Shown piece after piece: positions 1 to 10,869 of a stretch of DNA of 28,690 bases (position 1 is its first letter; the number at the start of each line of letters is the position of its first letter). The stretch spans positions 110,403 to 139,092 of the forward strand of contig CDMY01000149.1 in NCBI GenBank assembly GCA_001179505.1, read 5' to 3'. The stretch is from Vitrella brassicaformis (taxonomy: Eukaryota > Sar > Vitrellaceae). A program made the position numbers and the translations under genes. The notes under the pieces were generated by a model, which saw only the letters and a list, made by a program, of their open reading frames with translations, ran no database searches and was not told where the DNA came from.

Positions 1-44
1 CCAACCCATATGCATGTAATACATGGACGTACGTATTTATGTAC

Positions 45-3000
45 CTCTGTTCGAGTGATGCAATGGTGTGTGCCTGGTGCCGTGTGGTCTCCTCCAGGTG
101 CCCACGCACCCGGCGCAGCTCTGCTCCCTCCTGCTCAGTGATGTCCAAAGTCGACCGCACCTCGTCCAAGGACGACTGTGCACTGGACACATTCAAACAT
201 TCATGATAGGGCTGTCTCTCTCAGACCATGTGTGTATGTGTGTGTGTGTGTGTGTACTTTTTGAGGCAGAGATCTTTTCTTCGTATGATTGCAGTCATCT
301 CCTCTAGCTGCCGATGGGCCTCCAGCAGCTCCACCGACTCACTGAAGGCATGAACAGGGCATAGCGGTGCTCGCGCGAGCGTCCTGTGTCGATATGTGGA
401 TACCTGGCAGCATGGGTTTGTTTGTCCTCCTGTGCCCGACGAACAGCCTCCTGCACACACACACACGGACAACACACACACACACATGAAGACCAATAAT
501 CTGGCAAGGCGCCCTGCGAGTCGGGTCCTTCTGTCTAGCTACCTACCTACCTTGAGTGTTGCGATGTCTTGCTGCAGCTTTTCTACGGCTCTCTGATGGC
601 GGGCAGCCTGCATCTCGACCATCTTGTCAGTCTCCGCCGCCTGCACACACAACGCAACATCACACGCACACACACATAAGCGTACCGACACCCCACCCCC
701 ACCCCACCCCACCCCACCCTCCTCATATATATGAGTATCCTCCTACATCCCACCCACCCACCCACCTGTATCTCTGCGGCCTCGCGTCTCTCCTTTTCGC
801 GTTTGAGGTCCATCTTGGCGCGCCAACTGTCACGGGAGAGGGCCTCCACAATGCCGGTCACGTCCAGGCCCTCATACACACGGCTGGGGAACGAATACAC
901 AGAGGCCCTGTCCGCTCCCCGTGGTGCTGGGGGACTCTTGGCTACTGCTGCTGCGGCGGCCGATCGCTTGGGCGACAGGCGGGTGCTACACGACTCCTTC
1001 GATACACGCTCAGCCTGACCACACACCTCACACACACGTGCATATCGCCTGGCCTCACTCGTGGCCCGTGGTCCCTCACCAGGTCTATGATTCGATGGGT
1101 GCTCCAGAGTGCCTCCTTGATGGCACACTGTGTGTCGGATCCCAGCAGGGCGGCCGACACATACTGGAGGGTGGGTGGGTGATGAAACACCTCGAGCAAT
1201 GCGAGGGCGTCAGGCGTGGCGGGGGGCGTTTGGGCCATGGCTGTCTCCACGGCCAGCACCAGAAGGCTGAGGGCTACGGAAGATGCGCCGCTCGCAGATG
1301 CGGACTTGACTAAAAAAGGGCGGGCGAGACACGACTCATCCATCCATCCATCCGTCGTGTATGCCCTTCCCTCGCTACTACTTACTCTCATCGGTAAAGG
1401 CGCATTTGCCGAGTATCTGGATGGTGTGTTGGATAAAGTCCCCCCAGGCCAGCATGTCGAAGAGCAGCCGTGCGATAGCCACCCTGGCACCCATGTCCCG
1501 GTGAGGCCCCCCCTCACCCACACCCGCGACGTCGACCTCCATGTCGTTGTCCCGGAGGGTGTCGTCTGCCGGTTGTGGTGTGGGTGAGGCCCGCTGACCG
1601 TCGGGGGGCGACTCGAGGGACGGGTAGAGGACCCTCTTGGGAGGGGATGACGACCGCCCACCTGTATCATGGATATTACATACATGCCATGGACATCGAG
1701 ATACACACTGGATGGCCACGGGTGGGCTGGCGCTTGCCTTTTGGTTTGGGTTTGGTTGGGGTCTGTTTGGGCTTTGGTTTGGTGTCATTTTGTGGCACAT
1801 GGATGCCCGCTGCACGAGCCGCACTCGTGATGAACGACTGACGCGAATCATCACTGATCGACAGACAGACAGACAGACAGAGAGACAGAGAGACAGATAG
1901 ACAGCAGCACACATAACAATGAACACGAAGTGGGAGAAACAGCTTGTCCTGCTCTGCTGTGTGAGTTACGTACGTGAGTGAGAGAGGATCGAACCCTCGC
2001 GGACCTCCACGGGCCAGGGCCTGCACGGAGCAACGGACCGGAGGACCGACACATGCTCATCAAACACGCTCAGTGACATGACCTGCACGTCCTCTCAGGC
2101 ACCCATGTCGTATCCCTCAACCCACCCCCCACCTGTATGAGTCTGCATGACTCCACAGCCACCTCAGGATGGGGCGACAGGCAGCTGTCCATCAGCGACA
2201 CCAGGCGAACAGACTCAACACGACCGTTGCCACGACTGAGGCCCTTCAACGAGATACTGACAGAAGATGACCTAAGAAAGAAAGAAGGATGGATGTCAAG
2301 CCGGCCTCTGTGCCGTGTCGTTGTATACGTACTTGTGTGCGAGGTCGGCCATGAGTGTCTGGGTGACGGCGAGTGGCTCCCACAGCCGTTTCTCATACTG
2401 CCGGACCGCGGTGTCCCACAGCCCGATCAACACGCCCTCGATGCCATCGAGACTCTCTACTCTCTTCAAGAAGTCAGGCCGACTCGCAACGTCACGCAAC
2501 AACGCACCTGCGCTCCTGCAATAAAGGCAACACAGTGAGCCGCAGATACAATACATAATGTGTCTACGTGAGAATGTCTGGGCTTGTGCAGTGCACCCAC
2601 CTGTAGAGGAGCAGTTGTTTGCTCTGATCATAGGCAGCAGTCGCCCCCTCCTGCCCTCCCCCGCTCCCTCCCTGACCTCCGCCCTGCGATTCGATGGCAC
2701 TACCCAGCTCACCATACGTGCCAAACAGCCCCCTGACGTTGGCATCATCGAAGAGGCGAGCACTCAGCTTGGAGTCGCTGGCGAGCGTCAGGATGCAGGC
2801 CATGCCGTGGACAACCAGAGCCTTGTGTGCCGCCTTTTCAGCCGTCATGATGGTGCGCATCAGGGCCTGGCACACGTCACGGAGGGGCGGGAGGGTCAGG
2901 CCGGTTGGCACCTGGCCACGCCGCACCCAGTCCCGCACAGTGGGGGCGCGATGGGTCGACGCGGACAGCAGCCACAGGCAGGCTAAACACACACACAAAT

Positions 3001-3586
3001 GCAGCATCTGGCAGGTATATGTATGCAGGTGAGCAAGTATTCTTCCTGCCTCCCTTGTGTGCTCACCGGCCAGCTGCGTGTAGCCATCGTCCTTCCCTCC
3101 ACCGGCCGCTCCCTTGTCGCTTGCATCCTGCTCCCCGCCCTCTTGCTGCTCCCTTGACAGCCGCTCACACAGGGCCAGGATGGTCCGCAGCAACCCATTG
3201 ACGAGCTCGCCATCCAACACGCTCACCACGGCCTCGGAATTATCAAGACCACTGGCATAAACTGCCAGTATGTTGATGCAGACCAGGGCTGAAGCACAGT
3301 GCCGCTTTGCCAACAGGCCGAGCGGCTCATCAGCAATGAACGGCAGGAACCACTGCTTGGCCGTCTTGGCGGCTGTCGATAGGACGTCAGGGCAGGCCGC
3401 TAGCAGAGCTCTCCGAGAGGTCGCATCGGCACACAGGGCCGCCAAGCCACTGAGATGCTCGGCCAGGCCTGGCTGCTGGGGATCCTCTGCGCATCGCTGG
3501 GCCGCTGCTGTGGCTTTGGTGACGAGCTCCTGGCGCCTCTCATCGCTGATCTGCCACAGATGCAGCGGACGCACGTCGGCGAGCAT
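45..3586 (-). CDS. Armadillo-like helical-repeat protein with C-terminal coiled coil (3' end outside window)
   Basis: Thirteen exons read on the minus strand: 3586-3067, 2982-2601, 2515-2333, 2271-2133, 2082-1970, 1853 to 1720 or 1825, 1661-1386, 1309-1059, 1014-766, 640-551, 450-404, 341-258, 182-45; the last donor is at 44 and the gene leaves the window. The start is the first ATG at 3586 (MLADVRPLHLWQ); the open frame upstream to 3673 has only a TTG. The first about 600 residues are amphipathic helices rich in Ala and Leu (for example LVVHGMACILTLASDS and ARVAIARLLFDMLAWGDF), resembling an armadillo/HEAT solenoid. From about exon 9 the protein becomes a charged coiled coil (KREKERREAAEIQ, LLEAHRQLEEM). 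A solenoid head plus coiled-coil tail would fit a tether or scaffold, but no specific family was recognised. The end of exon 6 is unresolved: both candidate donors keep phase 1. Confidence 0.75.
228..255 (+). repeat. TG dinucleotide repeat next to an exon end
   Basis: TG repeat directly beside the donor of the exon 341-258 in the minus-strand solenoid gene. Confidence 0.9.
1861..1906 (+). repeat. ACAG/GACAGA microsatellite in intron of the solenoid gene
   Basis: Tandem ACAG units followed by GAGACA units in the intron between 1970 and 1853 of the minus-strand solenoid gene. Read on the sense strand it is a CTGT tract directly before the acceptor. Confidence 0.9.
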
Positions 3587-3855
3587 TACTGAGTCATCTA
3601 TGGACGAATCCCTTGAAAGACTTCCAACTTCTGTGCAGAGAGATGCTGCGGCGTGTCTGAATCCAGCGTTCAAGGTAATGCGAGAGCAAAAGACGACCGA
3701 GGAAGTCGATCGCTTCGTAGCGCGCTTGCAATCTCCCCTCGACGCTGCTGCTGCTCTCCCCTCGACAAAGATCCTCCCCTCAGCGTGCCTTGGAGTTCCC
3801 TCTCCCCTTCAGCGCTTGCCCTCTCCGCTCACTCTCCCCATCGCTTCGTGCACCA
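3587..3855. promoter_or_regulatory. Divergent intergenic region of the solenoid and Crinkler-like genes
   Basis: About 270 bases separate the two start codons. The right part (about 3730-3850) is strongly pyrimidine-rich on the plus strand and holds a 12-base direct repeat, TCTCCCCTCGAC, at 3733 and again at 3755. It probably contains both promoters and the pyrimidine-rich 5' leader of the downstream gene. No TATA box was recognised. Confidence 0.4.
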
Positions 3856-6235
3856 ATGGATTCGACTCCTCTGGATGCAGGCCTGCTTGCGCGTCTGCTT
3901 CAGGTGGGTGCATTTGTGAATTCTGGACGCGGGACGGTGGTGTGGTGTGGTTTGATGTGTCAGGCGGGCGTCCTTCCTCGGGAATATCTGGAATTTTCCC
4001 TCGAGGATAAGCTCAAAACGCTTGATTCGCTGCAATTCGCAGAGGCCCCCGACAGGAGTTGTGCCGGTATGCGCGTAGGCACGTGTGGACGAAAGACACG
4101 ACGCGCACCCGGCCACACGACAATGAGCATCTACTCTGCTTGCACGTGTCCGTTTGTGTGTGTGTTTGTGTGTGTATATGTGCAGATGGATCAAGGAAGG
4201 AGATCACATCCGGAGATTTAATTCCCGTTGACGAAGTCATGCATCGGACACTCTCCGCCAAAGGCGTGCCTTCCATTGCGCTCTCAAGTGAGGATTCTGA
4301 CGTCTTTATCGGCCAGCAGGATCTCGAGGAAATGATGAAGGACGTCAAGAAGTGGTATCCCCTGACGATCGGCTCTTCGCGAATCCCTCCCATGGCGCTC
4401 ACCCGCCACACAGGCGGTGGGAAAACTCGCATGCTCAAGATGCTTGGTACGCGCAGTTGCGAGTATACGTGTCTGTCTACCATGATTAATTACATCATGA
4501 CAAGTGATTGATCTTGCAGGACAAGCGCTGCGCGACGAGAAGATGAATTGCATCTTCATCACCTTCAATGATGCGACAGCTATGTAGAGCACAGAGGAGG
4601 GCTTCCCCCTACTTCAGTCGATTCTGTGGCGGATCGGCTGGGCGGCCGCCACCGACGATGCGCGGCAGCGCTATGGCCGTACCTTCACGGAGTGGGTGAA
4701 GAATGTGATTGTACGAGAAGAGACGATTGAACAGTGGCTCAGCGAGACGGGCTGCGTCCTGCTGATAGATGAATTGAACAGTAGGTGGCTGGGTGGGTAA
4801 CAAGACGGATTGATGGATGCACACATGACATGACGTGTGTGCATGCCTGAATGCCCGTGTTTTGTGTGTGCGTATGTGTGTGTGTATGTGTCAGAGCTGA
4901 TCCGAGAAGGGGAGCGGCCAGCGAAGCGGGGAGAAGATGTTGCGGGATTCCTTAGGGCCGATTTCATCGACAAGGCGAGCCGCTTTCTCGTCTTCTCCAG
5001 TCACAGCACCGGCACGGGCCAGAAGCTGCTGAGATACATGCAGAGTCACCGCGACATTATTCGGCCTCGGCTGCCGGTGTTCAGGTCGAGAGACGAAATG
5101 ACCGCTCTCACCAAGGAGGCCTCACCTCCCAGTCTCTGCTATCTCGGGCTGACACCCGCACTGGTCCACAGCGCTTACAACTTGATGCACGGACGTGTTA
5201 CTGCGTGCATACAAGATCGGTTCAGCAGGCTCAAGGCCCCACCTTTCAACAAACACACGGTGCGAGCATTGATCGAGACGGCCGTCAAGGGAGAGGCGGG
5301 GGGGGCCGATGAGCTGGGCGAGTGGTTACAGGCGCTTGATGCGTTCGGGCTAGTCGGCTCGCCACCATCGTACACATGGCCCCCATGCTTCTTGGCTGCT
5401 GCATGCCACGCGATGTGCGAGGCTGACGCGATTCCGATACGCATTCGGCAGGGCCTGGTGATGATCGGCGACAGCCTGCAGCAGTTGGCGACGGCAGAGG
5501 AGGGGTCGGGCAAGCAATGGGAAGGGGTATGTGCGGCGGCGCTCGTGTTGCGGATGATGCAGAGCGAGATGGTGGTCGGCAGCCTCGCCGTCGTCCTCAG
5601 TGAGGAGGCTAAACAGCTGCTGCCGGATGCCATTCTCAATGGTTGGTTGGTTGGGTGACACACACACAACACATGTATGTACATGTGTGATGGGCTACAA
5701 GCCATGCGATAGATACTGGTGTGTATGTGCTGTTTGTGTGGGTGTTTCAGGATCATGTGCATTCGCAGGCACCTTCTGTCCCACCCACCAGAGCGGGTTC
5801 GTACGGCAGCCTGCTGCTTGTGGGTTGGTGGGGCGGAGTGACCCTGCGGACATTCCTCTCCTCCGCCGGATGGTCTTGAAGGAGCTGAGAAGGCAAACCT
5901 ACAAGGATCAGCGCCTCGACCGGGGCACTGTGGCTCTCTTTGTGAAGCCCGCCGTCAGCAGCTTCCCTGTACATGACCTCTTCATCTTCATATGTGACGA
6001 CGGCCGAGTGACGGAGATATGGGGGTATCAGTGCAAGACAGGGAGGCAAACACCGACAGACAGGCAGACGAGGGTTTCCAAGAAGGTGACGAAGTCAGTG
6101 TGGCTTCGTGGTGAGGCCAACCAACAGACGCACAGGAACTATGGGTGGGTGGTCGCAAGCCAGACAGTCATTGAGCTCCTGTTTGGCCTGACTCTGTCAA
6201 AAACGTGCCCTCTCCATTGGCTGGCGGATCAGTGA
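3856..6235 (+). pseudogene. Crinkler/RHS-type P-loop NTPase plus REase-fold nuclease, interrupted by an in-frame stop
   Basis: Six exons: 3856-3903, 3964-4066, 4186-4446, 4520-4780, 4895-5641, 5751-6235, all phase-consistent, 635 codons in all. The Walker A loop (TRHTGGGKTR, Lys about 130) lies in exon 3; Walker B (CVLLIDELN, Asp about 221) spans exons 4 and 5; a sensor-like FLVFSSH follows. The C-terminal part carries the restriction-endonuclease signature of Crinkler and RHS effectors: an Asp in PVHDLFIF (about 549) and a GYQCKTGR Q-x-K motif (Lys about 569). This NTPase-nuclease architecture is known from oomycete and fungal Crinklers and trypanosome RHS proteins. No signal peptide or LFLAK-type header is seen. 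Codon 160 (4585-4587) is TAG, between Walker A and Walker B; no usable GT-AG intron removes it and the frame stays open on both sides. So it is a young pseudogene, a recoded gene, or an assembly error. Confidence 0.82.
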
Positions 6236-7118
6236 GTGCATGGGCGGCGGCGGCGACAAGGTGTGTGCCTTGGTATGTATCATCCGCGTGTGTGTGTGTG
6301 TTCGGTCCAGTTGTTGCATGCCGTTTGGTTGCATTCTTTTTTGTGGGCATGTCATGTTCATCTCGCGCAACACCACACACGAGCGTCACTCATCGCATCA
6401 AGGCAGGCCTTCTTTCTTGTCTTGTCCCGTGTGCGCTGGTTGTGGCTGGCCCGGTTTGCGCGGTCTCCTTTCTGTATTCGTGTGGCATGCGAGTGTGCAC
6501 ACTGGGGGAGGCGCGATGGATGGATTAGCCAGTGAGATATATAGCGATGGATGGCGATCCATCGATTCGTCTGTGTGTGTGTTGCTGACCGGACGACGCA
6601 TATGTACCGTCCGTCTGCCTTCTTTCTGTCTGTCCATTAGCGTGTCGATTTGCAATACATACATCGATTAACGCAACAGGCATGCTATGCTTAGCAATGC
6701 CCAACAGATGTTGGATGGACGGATGGTGGTAAGTACTTTCTTGTTCACAGTGATGTTTGACGTCAACTGATCATCATCCCAGTCCCATCAATGAAAGACG
6801 TCAGTCACACTCAACCGAACAAACTGACAACGCACGCATTCCACCCTTCCGGATGGTTTATGCCACCATCATCACATTGCCGGATGGTTTATGCCGCCAT
6901 GGGGGAGATCTTTGACAACGGCGTGAGTGCAGTTTGCTGCTTGTTGTGATGGGCATGGATGTTGGGGGAGCGCAATTTTTAGGGTGTTTCCTGAAACCGC
7001 TGCTGCTGGATGCTGAGCGCGAAATCCGGAGGAAGCTTCGTTTTCGCAAAGATAGGAGAGCCGTAGCTCTGCGGATTCAGACAAGGAGGCAGCAGGTGAC
7101 TGGGCGTGCGCGTGAGTG
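6236..7118. other. Intergenic stretch with possible 5' exons of the next gene
   Basis: Positions 6236-6840 show only short microsatellite patches and no convincing exon. Between 6899 and 7095 there may be coding sequence: an ATG at 6899 in a strong context (GCCGCCATGG) is followed after 24 bases by a GTGAGT donor, and 6983-7095 encodes a basic helix (AEREIRRKLRFRKDRRAV). No join of these pieces to the exon at 7119 was found with good splice sites; a weak acceptor at 7172 would work in phase. Confidence 0.4.
6849..6900 (+). repeat. Two 21-base direct repeats, 31 bases apart
   Basis: CCGGATGGTTTATGCCACCAT at 6849-6869 recurs at 6880-6900 with one A-to-G change. The second copy ends in the ATG that sits in a strong start context. 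It may be a local duplication or a pair of regulator sites. Confidence 0.75.
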
Positions 7119-8318
7119 ATGCCTTTCACCTTCGGGCATCACGTCGTGCACCACGTGCTTCAACGCAACGAGCACAACCGGCTGGGGCGGATGCTCTTCA
7201 GATACCTCTGCTTTGCCGCCTCCAAGAAGCTCTGGTGCGAGCGGCAACTCAAATCGACCCTCTACCTCGCTTCACACCCACGGGTAAGGCAAGGCAAGGC
7301 CACACAACCAAGGCAAGGCAGCCGGCGCCTTCTCGTCCCTCCCTCACTCACTCTCTGCCTGTCCTGACTGCCTGCGTTTCATTATATCAGCACCTTGGGC
7401 TGGCTCTCTTCTACTTCTTCCTTGGCGTCCCGATAACCGACGACACGCGGCAGCACCACCGCAGCAAGACCAGGGACGCAGAGGGGCAGTTCGGGGCTGA
7501 CGACGGCTTCTCGGCCCTCGCGGCGGGTCTGGCCGACGCCACTGCGGATGAGGGCAGGGAGCCATTCTCAGAGCCGAGTGACGACGAGAATGAGCTTGAC
7601 GATGACGACTTCAACTTGTCCCTCACCGGCCCCACGTTTCCCCGGCCTCAGCTGGCGTTCGCACCGCAGCCCCCGCACCACCAGAACGGCACCGTGAGTA
7701 CCATCTCCCCGGACCACACGGCCGCCCCAATGGCGAGTAGTGAGGCGCCCATGAGGGGGAGCAGCTCCCAGAGCGAACAGGACAAGATTTATTTCCTCGA
7801 GCAACAGGTGAGGTGTACAGGGGAGGGGCACGATTGCGTATCATGCATAAATTGCCGTCCATCTTGCTTTGTATCTGTGTGTGTGTGTTGGCCAGGTCGC
7901 CCTGTTGACCAAGACCCTTGCCGAGATGCGAGCGACCCAGGCGATGAGCAGTCCACCCCCAGCCAGCGCCCCCTCCCAGCCCCCCTTTCCGGCAATGGAC
8001 GTCGATCAGCCGGCGCAGGGCGATTCAGCCCACTACACCACCCCCACTCCCCTCAAGGGCAGCGCCGCTGATGTGCTGCCCCCGCCCCTCTTCGGCCGCC
8101 CCCCACCCTCGGACACACACCAAGAAGACGGCTCTCCCATGGGAAGCCCCTCCGGCGGCGGCTCGCCAATCGTCATGCGGTCCAACCCCCCGAGAAACAT
8201 CGGCATTGGCAGCCCTGCGACCAATGGTTTTCCTGCGGCGGCAGCAGCGTACAGTGGGAGTGTGCCGGTGGGGGGCAGGGCGGAGAGGGGTGACCCTATC
8301 GCGTGGCTGCAACAGTGA
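7119..8318 (+). CDS. Unrecognised protein with hydrophobic N-terminal part and acidic, proline-rich tail
   Basis: Three exons with matching phases: 7119-7283, 7391-7807, 7896-8318, giving 334 residues. The first ATG after an in-frame stop at 7113 was taken as start; an earlier start through exons at about 6899-7095 is possible. Residues 1-80 contain a basic, aromatic region (FRYLCFAASKKLWCE) followed by one hydrophobic segment (LGLALFYFFLG) that could be a membrane span or a buried helix. Then comes an acidic stretch (SDDENELDDDDFN, about 130-145), a short helix that may be coiled coil (about 180-205), and a Pro/Ser/Gly-rich tail to the stop. Probably disordered after residue 100. No family was recognised and no function is proposed. 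Confidence 0.65.
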
Positions 8319-9386
8319 GGCAAGGGAGGGCGTGTGGGACGCGGACATGCGTGGGTGGCTGTGGCTGGGGGGATAGATAGTGACGGGCGGGCCGTGAGTG
8401 AACGAGATGTGTATGGTATGGGATGACTGTGAGTGAATTCCCTACACGCCATTCACTCGTCTGCCAGCCCACCATCTGTCTCTTTTTCCGTGACTCACAC
8501 GAGAGATGCGTTGGGGTTATCAGTGCAATGCATGGGTCCGTCCAGCTAGGATGCATGGGAGAGAGGAAGAAAGATATCCATCCGTGCGTAGTGTATTTTT
8601 GGCGCTTCAACACACGACGGACAGAGAGAGAAGGAGAGGGAGGAAGAGAGAGGGAGAATGCCATGCAGGCGGGAGCATGCATGCAGCGCCCTTTTTCCTG
8701 TCTGCATGCCGGCTGACCATTCCTACTCGCTGTGCACATCCGTCCCATTCTGTCTGCCGTGTTGTCTTTTGAATGGTGTGGTGATGTCAGCGCCCATGCC
8801 CTCTGTGTGGGCGAGGCGCGCCGACGTCATCCTGCCATTCACAATACTGACATGGTGGACGGAGGGAGGAGTGCCTGACCGACCGATCAACCGATTGATA
8901 ACCCGACCACAACTGACTGTTGTGTTTTTCCCCTGGTGCACATGACATCGCGCGCACATACACACACGGCATACACACACGGCATACATACATACATACA
9001 TACATACATACATAACATGCACACATAAGGTGAGTGGGTACGTCGGCCTACCGCAGCCGTCGCGGGATGGATGGGGTGCGTGGTGTCTGTGTGTCTGTGT
9101 GTCGATCAGTCAGTCAAGTGTTTGTACCTACCGTGCCAATGAGTGAGACAGACAGACACCTGAGATATTTCATCTCTCGATGCGTGCCGTGCTGTGCCTT
9201 GCCGTGTGCCGTCGGTGTACGTCGATGCCACACTGGCCATTTCTTTGCCCTGTGTCTGTTTGTCTGGTGTTGCAGACGAATTCGTTCTGCATCGATCAGT
9301 GTTTTTGACGTCTGCGTGTCGAGAACACGTGCACGCTTCGGTTGGCTTCAATAATCGTGCTCTGCGTCGCTCCCTCCTCCCCACAG
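8319..9386. other. Intergenic region with simple repeats
   Basis: No supported gene. It holds GA-rich tracts around 8625-8660 and a CATA tetranucleotide run at about 8983-9014. The untranslated leader, and possibly a non-recognised first exon, of the following gene should lie in its right part, because the open frame of that gene continues upstream to an acceptor-like CCACAG at 9381-9386. Confidence 0.5.
8983..9014 (+). repeat. CATA tetranucleotide microsatellite
   Basis: Near-perfect tandem CATA units in the intergenic region upstream of the Gln/Pro-rich gene. Confidence 0.9.
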
Positions 9387-9449
9387 CCTAGGGAGCTCTT
9401 GCGCGTCAAACAGACATCTAGCTTGAGCTCAATCAGCCTTTCTGATTTG

Positions 9450-10838
9450 ATGTCGAATTATCCATTGGGACATTCTGGGAGCTTCGGCTACCGAGGAGGC
9501 CGCAAGCGTGGCGGCTATGGCCACCGAGGCGGCAAGGGAGGCTACTTCTCCCACCCGTTCCACCCATCCCACTCGCACGACGGCTTCCCCACTCACCACC
9601 AGCAGCACCACGAGCGGGACAAGTGGGAGGCCCTCGGCAGGGCGCGATTGGGCGATGATCAGCAGGGAGGACCGCAGGCCTCGGCCGCAGCCGAGGCATC
9701 GGATCTCCACTTGAACGGACGCGGCACGCAGACGGGACGCGCCGACCAACACGCCGGTCGGTCAGCCAGACAGCGCAGCCAGACAAACGGAACGGACGGC
9801 CTATGCCACCCAAATCAGTCGATCTCTGCCTGTGTTGCATGTGGTGTGGTGTGGGATATGATTCATTCATGAATGACATGGTCCATCAGGTGAGGAGAGT
9901 GCGTCAGGACCGACAGGCTCCTCTTCTCCCTGGGTGGTCCAGGCCACTGCCCCAGACCACACACAGACAGCTTCAGCGTCGGCGTCGCGTGCCGACCATG
10001 GCGACAGCGTGGGTGAGGGCGGCAGTGGGGTTGGTCCACCTGGATCAGGAGACGGGGAGGGAGGGGAGTGGCGCAGCAATGGCAAGGACGACAGATTCGA
10101 TATGCGGGAGGGACTAGAGTTCCTCAAAAACCGTAAGCATCGCATCCAGGGCCGTCTCGGGGGCTGCCTGGCCTGTGTCTGGTTCATCCATGCTTGTCTG
10201 TCTGTCTGTCTGTCTGTCTGTCATATCTGTGTGTGGTTATGTTCTGGGTCTTATGTCAGGTCACGATGAGGTGTTATCGCGCCTGGAGAAGCAGCAGAGA
10301 GAGGGCAGACCCACAAAAGATGGTACCCTTGTGGGGGAGAGGGAGTGAGGGAGAGAGGGAGGGGACAATGCGCTCACGAGGCCCCCCATGGATGGGATGG
10401 GATGGGATGGGATGGGATGATATGCGTTTACGTCATTTTTCTTTCGTCGCCTGTATGTATGCGTGTGTGTATGTATCAGAGGACGGCTATGTTCACCTGT
10501 GGAAGCCCCCGCCGCCCACGGCGCAGCAGCAGCAGCCCATGCGGCCTGCCCAGGACGACTTCCTCCTACAGCTACAACGAGCACTGCAGCGCGTCCAACA
10601 GCCCAAGTGAGTGCGACAAACAAAAACAAACAAACAAACAAACAACGGACAATCTCACCACACACACACCCGTGGCGTGTTGTCTGCAGGGAAGGGCACA
10701 TTCCATCGTCCCCTACGTCCCTCCCCTCCCCCCCACCCCCCCACCCCATCAAGCGGGGCGACGTCATTCGGCCTTCCACAGAGGTGGCGGCGCAAGCGAC
10801 CGGAGGGCCCGAAGCACCCGCGACTCCCCCACCCATGG

Positions 10839-10869
<31 letters not shown>

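Noticed and set aside
1720-1800. Lys-Pro repeat (KPKPKQTPTKPKPK) as a protein motif of the solenoid gene
   Set aside because: It is encoded by a low-complexity tract that may be intronic; with the donor at 1824 it is not coding, so it was not claimed.
1981-2003. tRNA T-loop-like sequence (GGTTCGATCC on the minus strand)
   Set aside because: It lies inside exon 5 of the solenoid gene (EVREGSIL) and no acceptor stem or anticodon arm can be formed around it.
3587-3673. N-terminal extension of the solenoid protein to 3673
   Set aside because: The extension has no ATG, only a TTG; the first ATG is at 3586.
3856-3903. Crinkler-type secretion header (LFLAK) at the NTPase-nuclease N-terminus
   Set aside because: The first exons show neither a signal peptide nor an LFLAK-like motif.
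10389-10419. GGGAT run as an internal telomere-like sequence
   Set aside because: Only about six units, inside an intron, and similar short tandem repeats of other units are common throughout the window.
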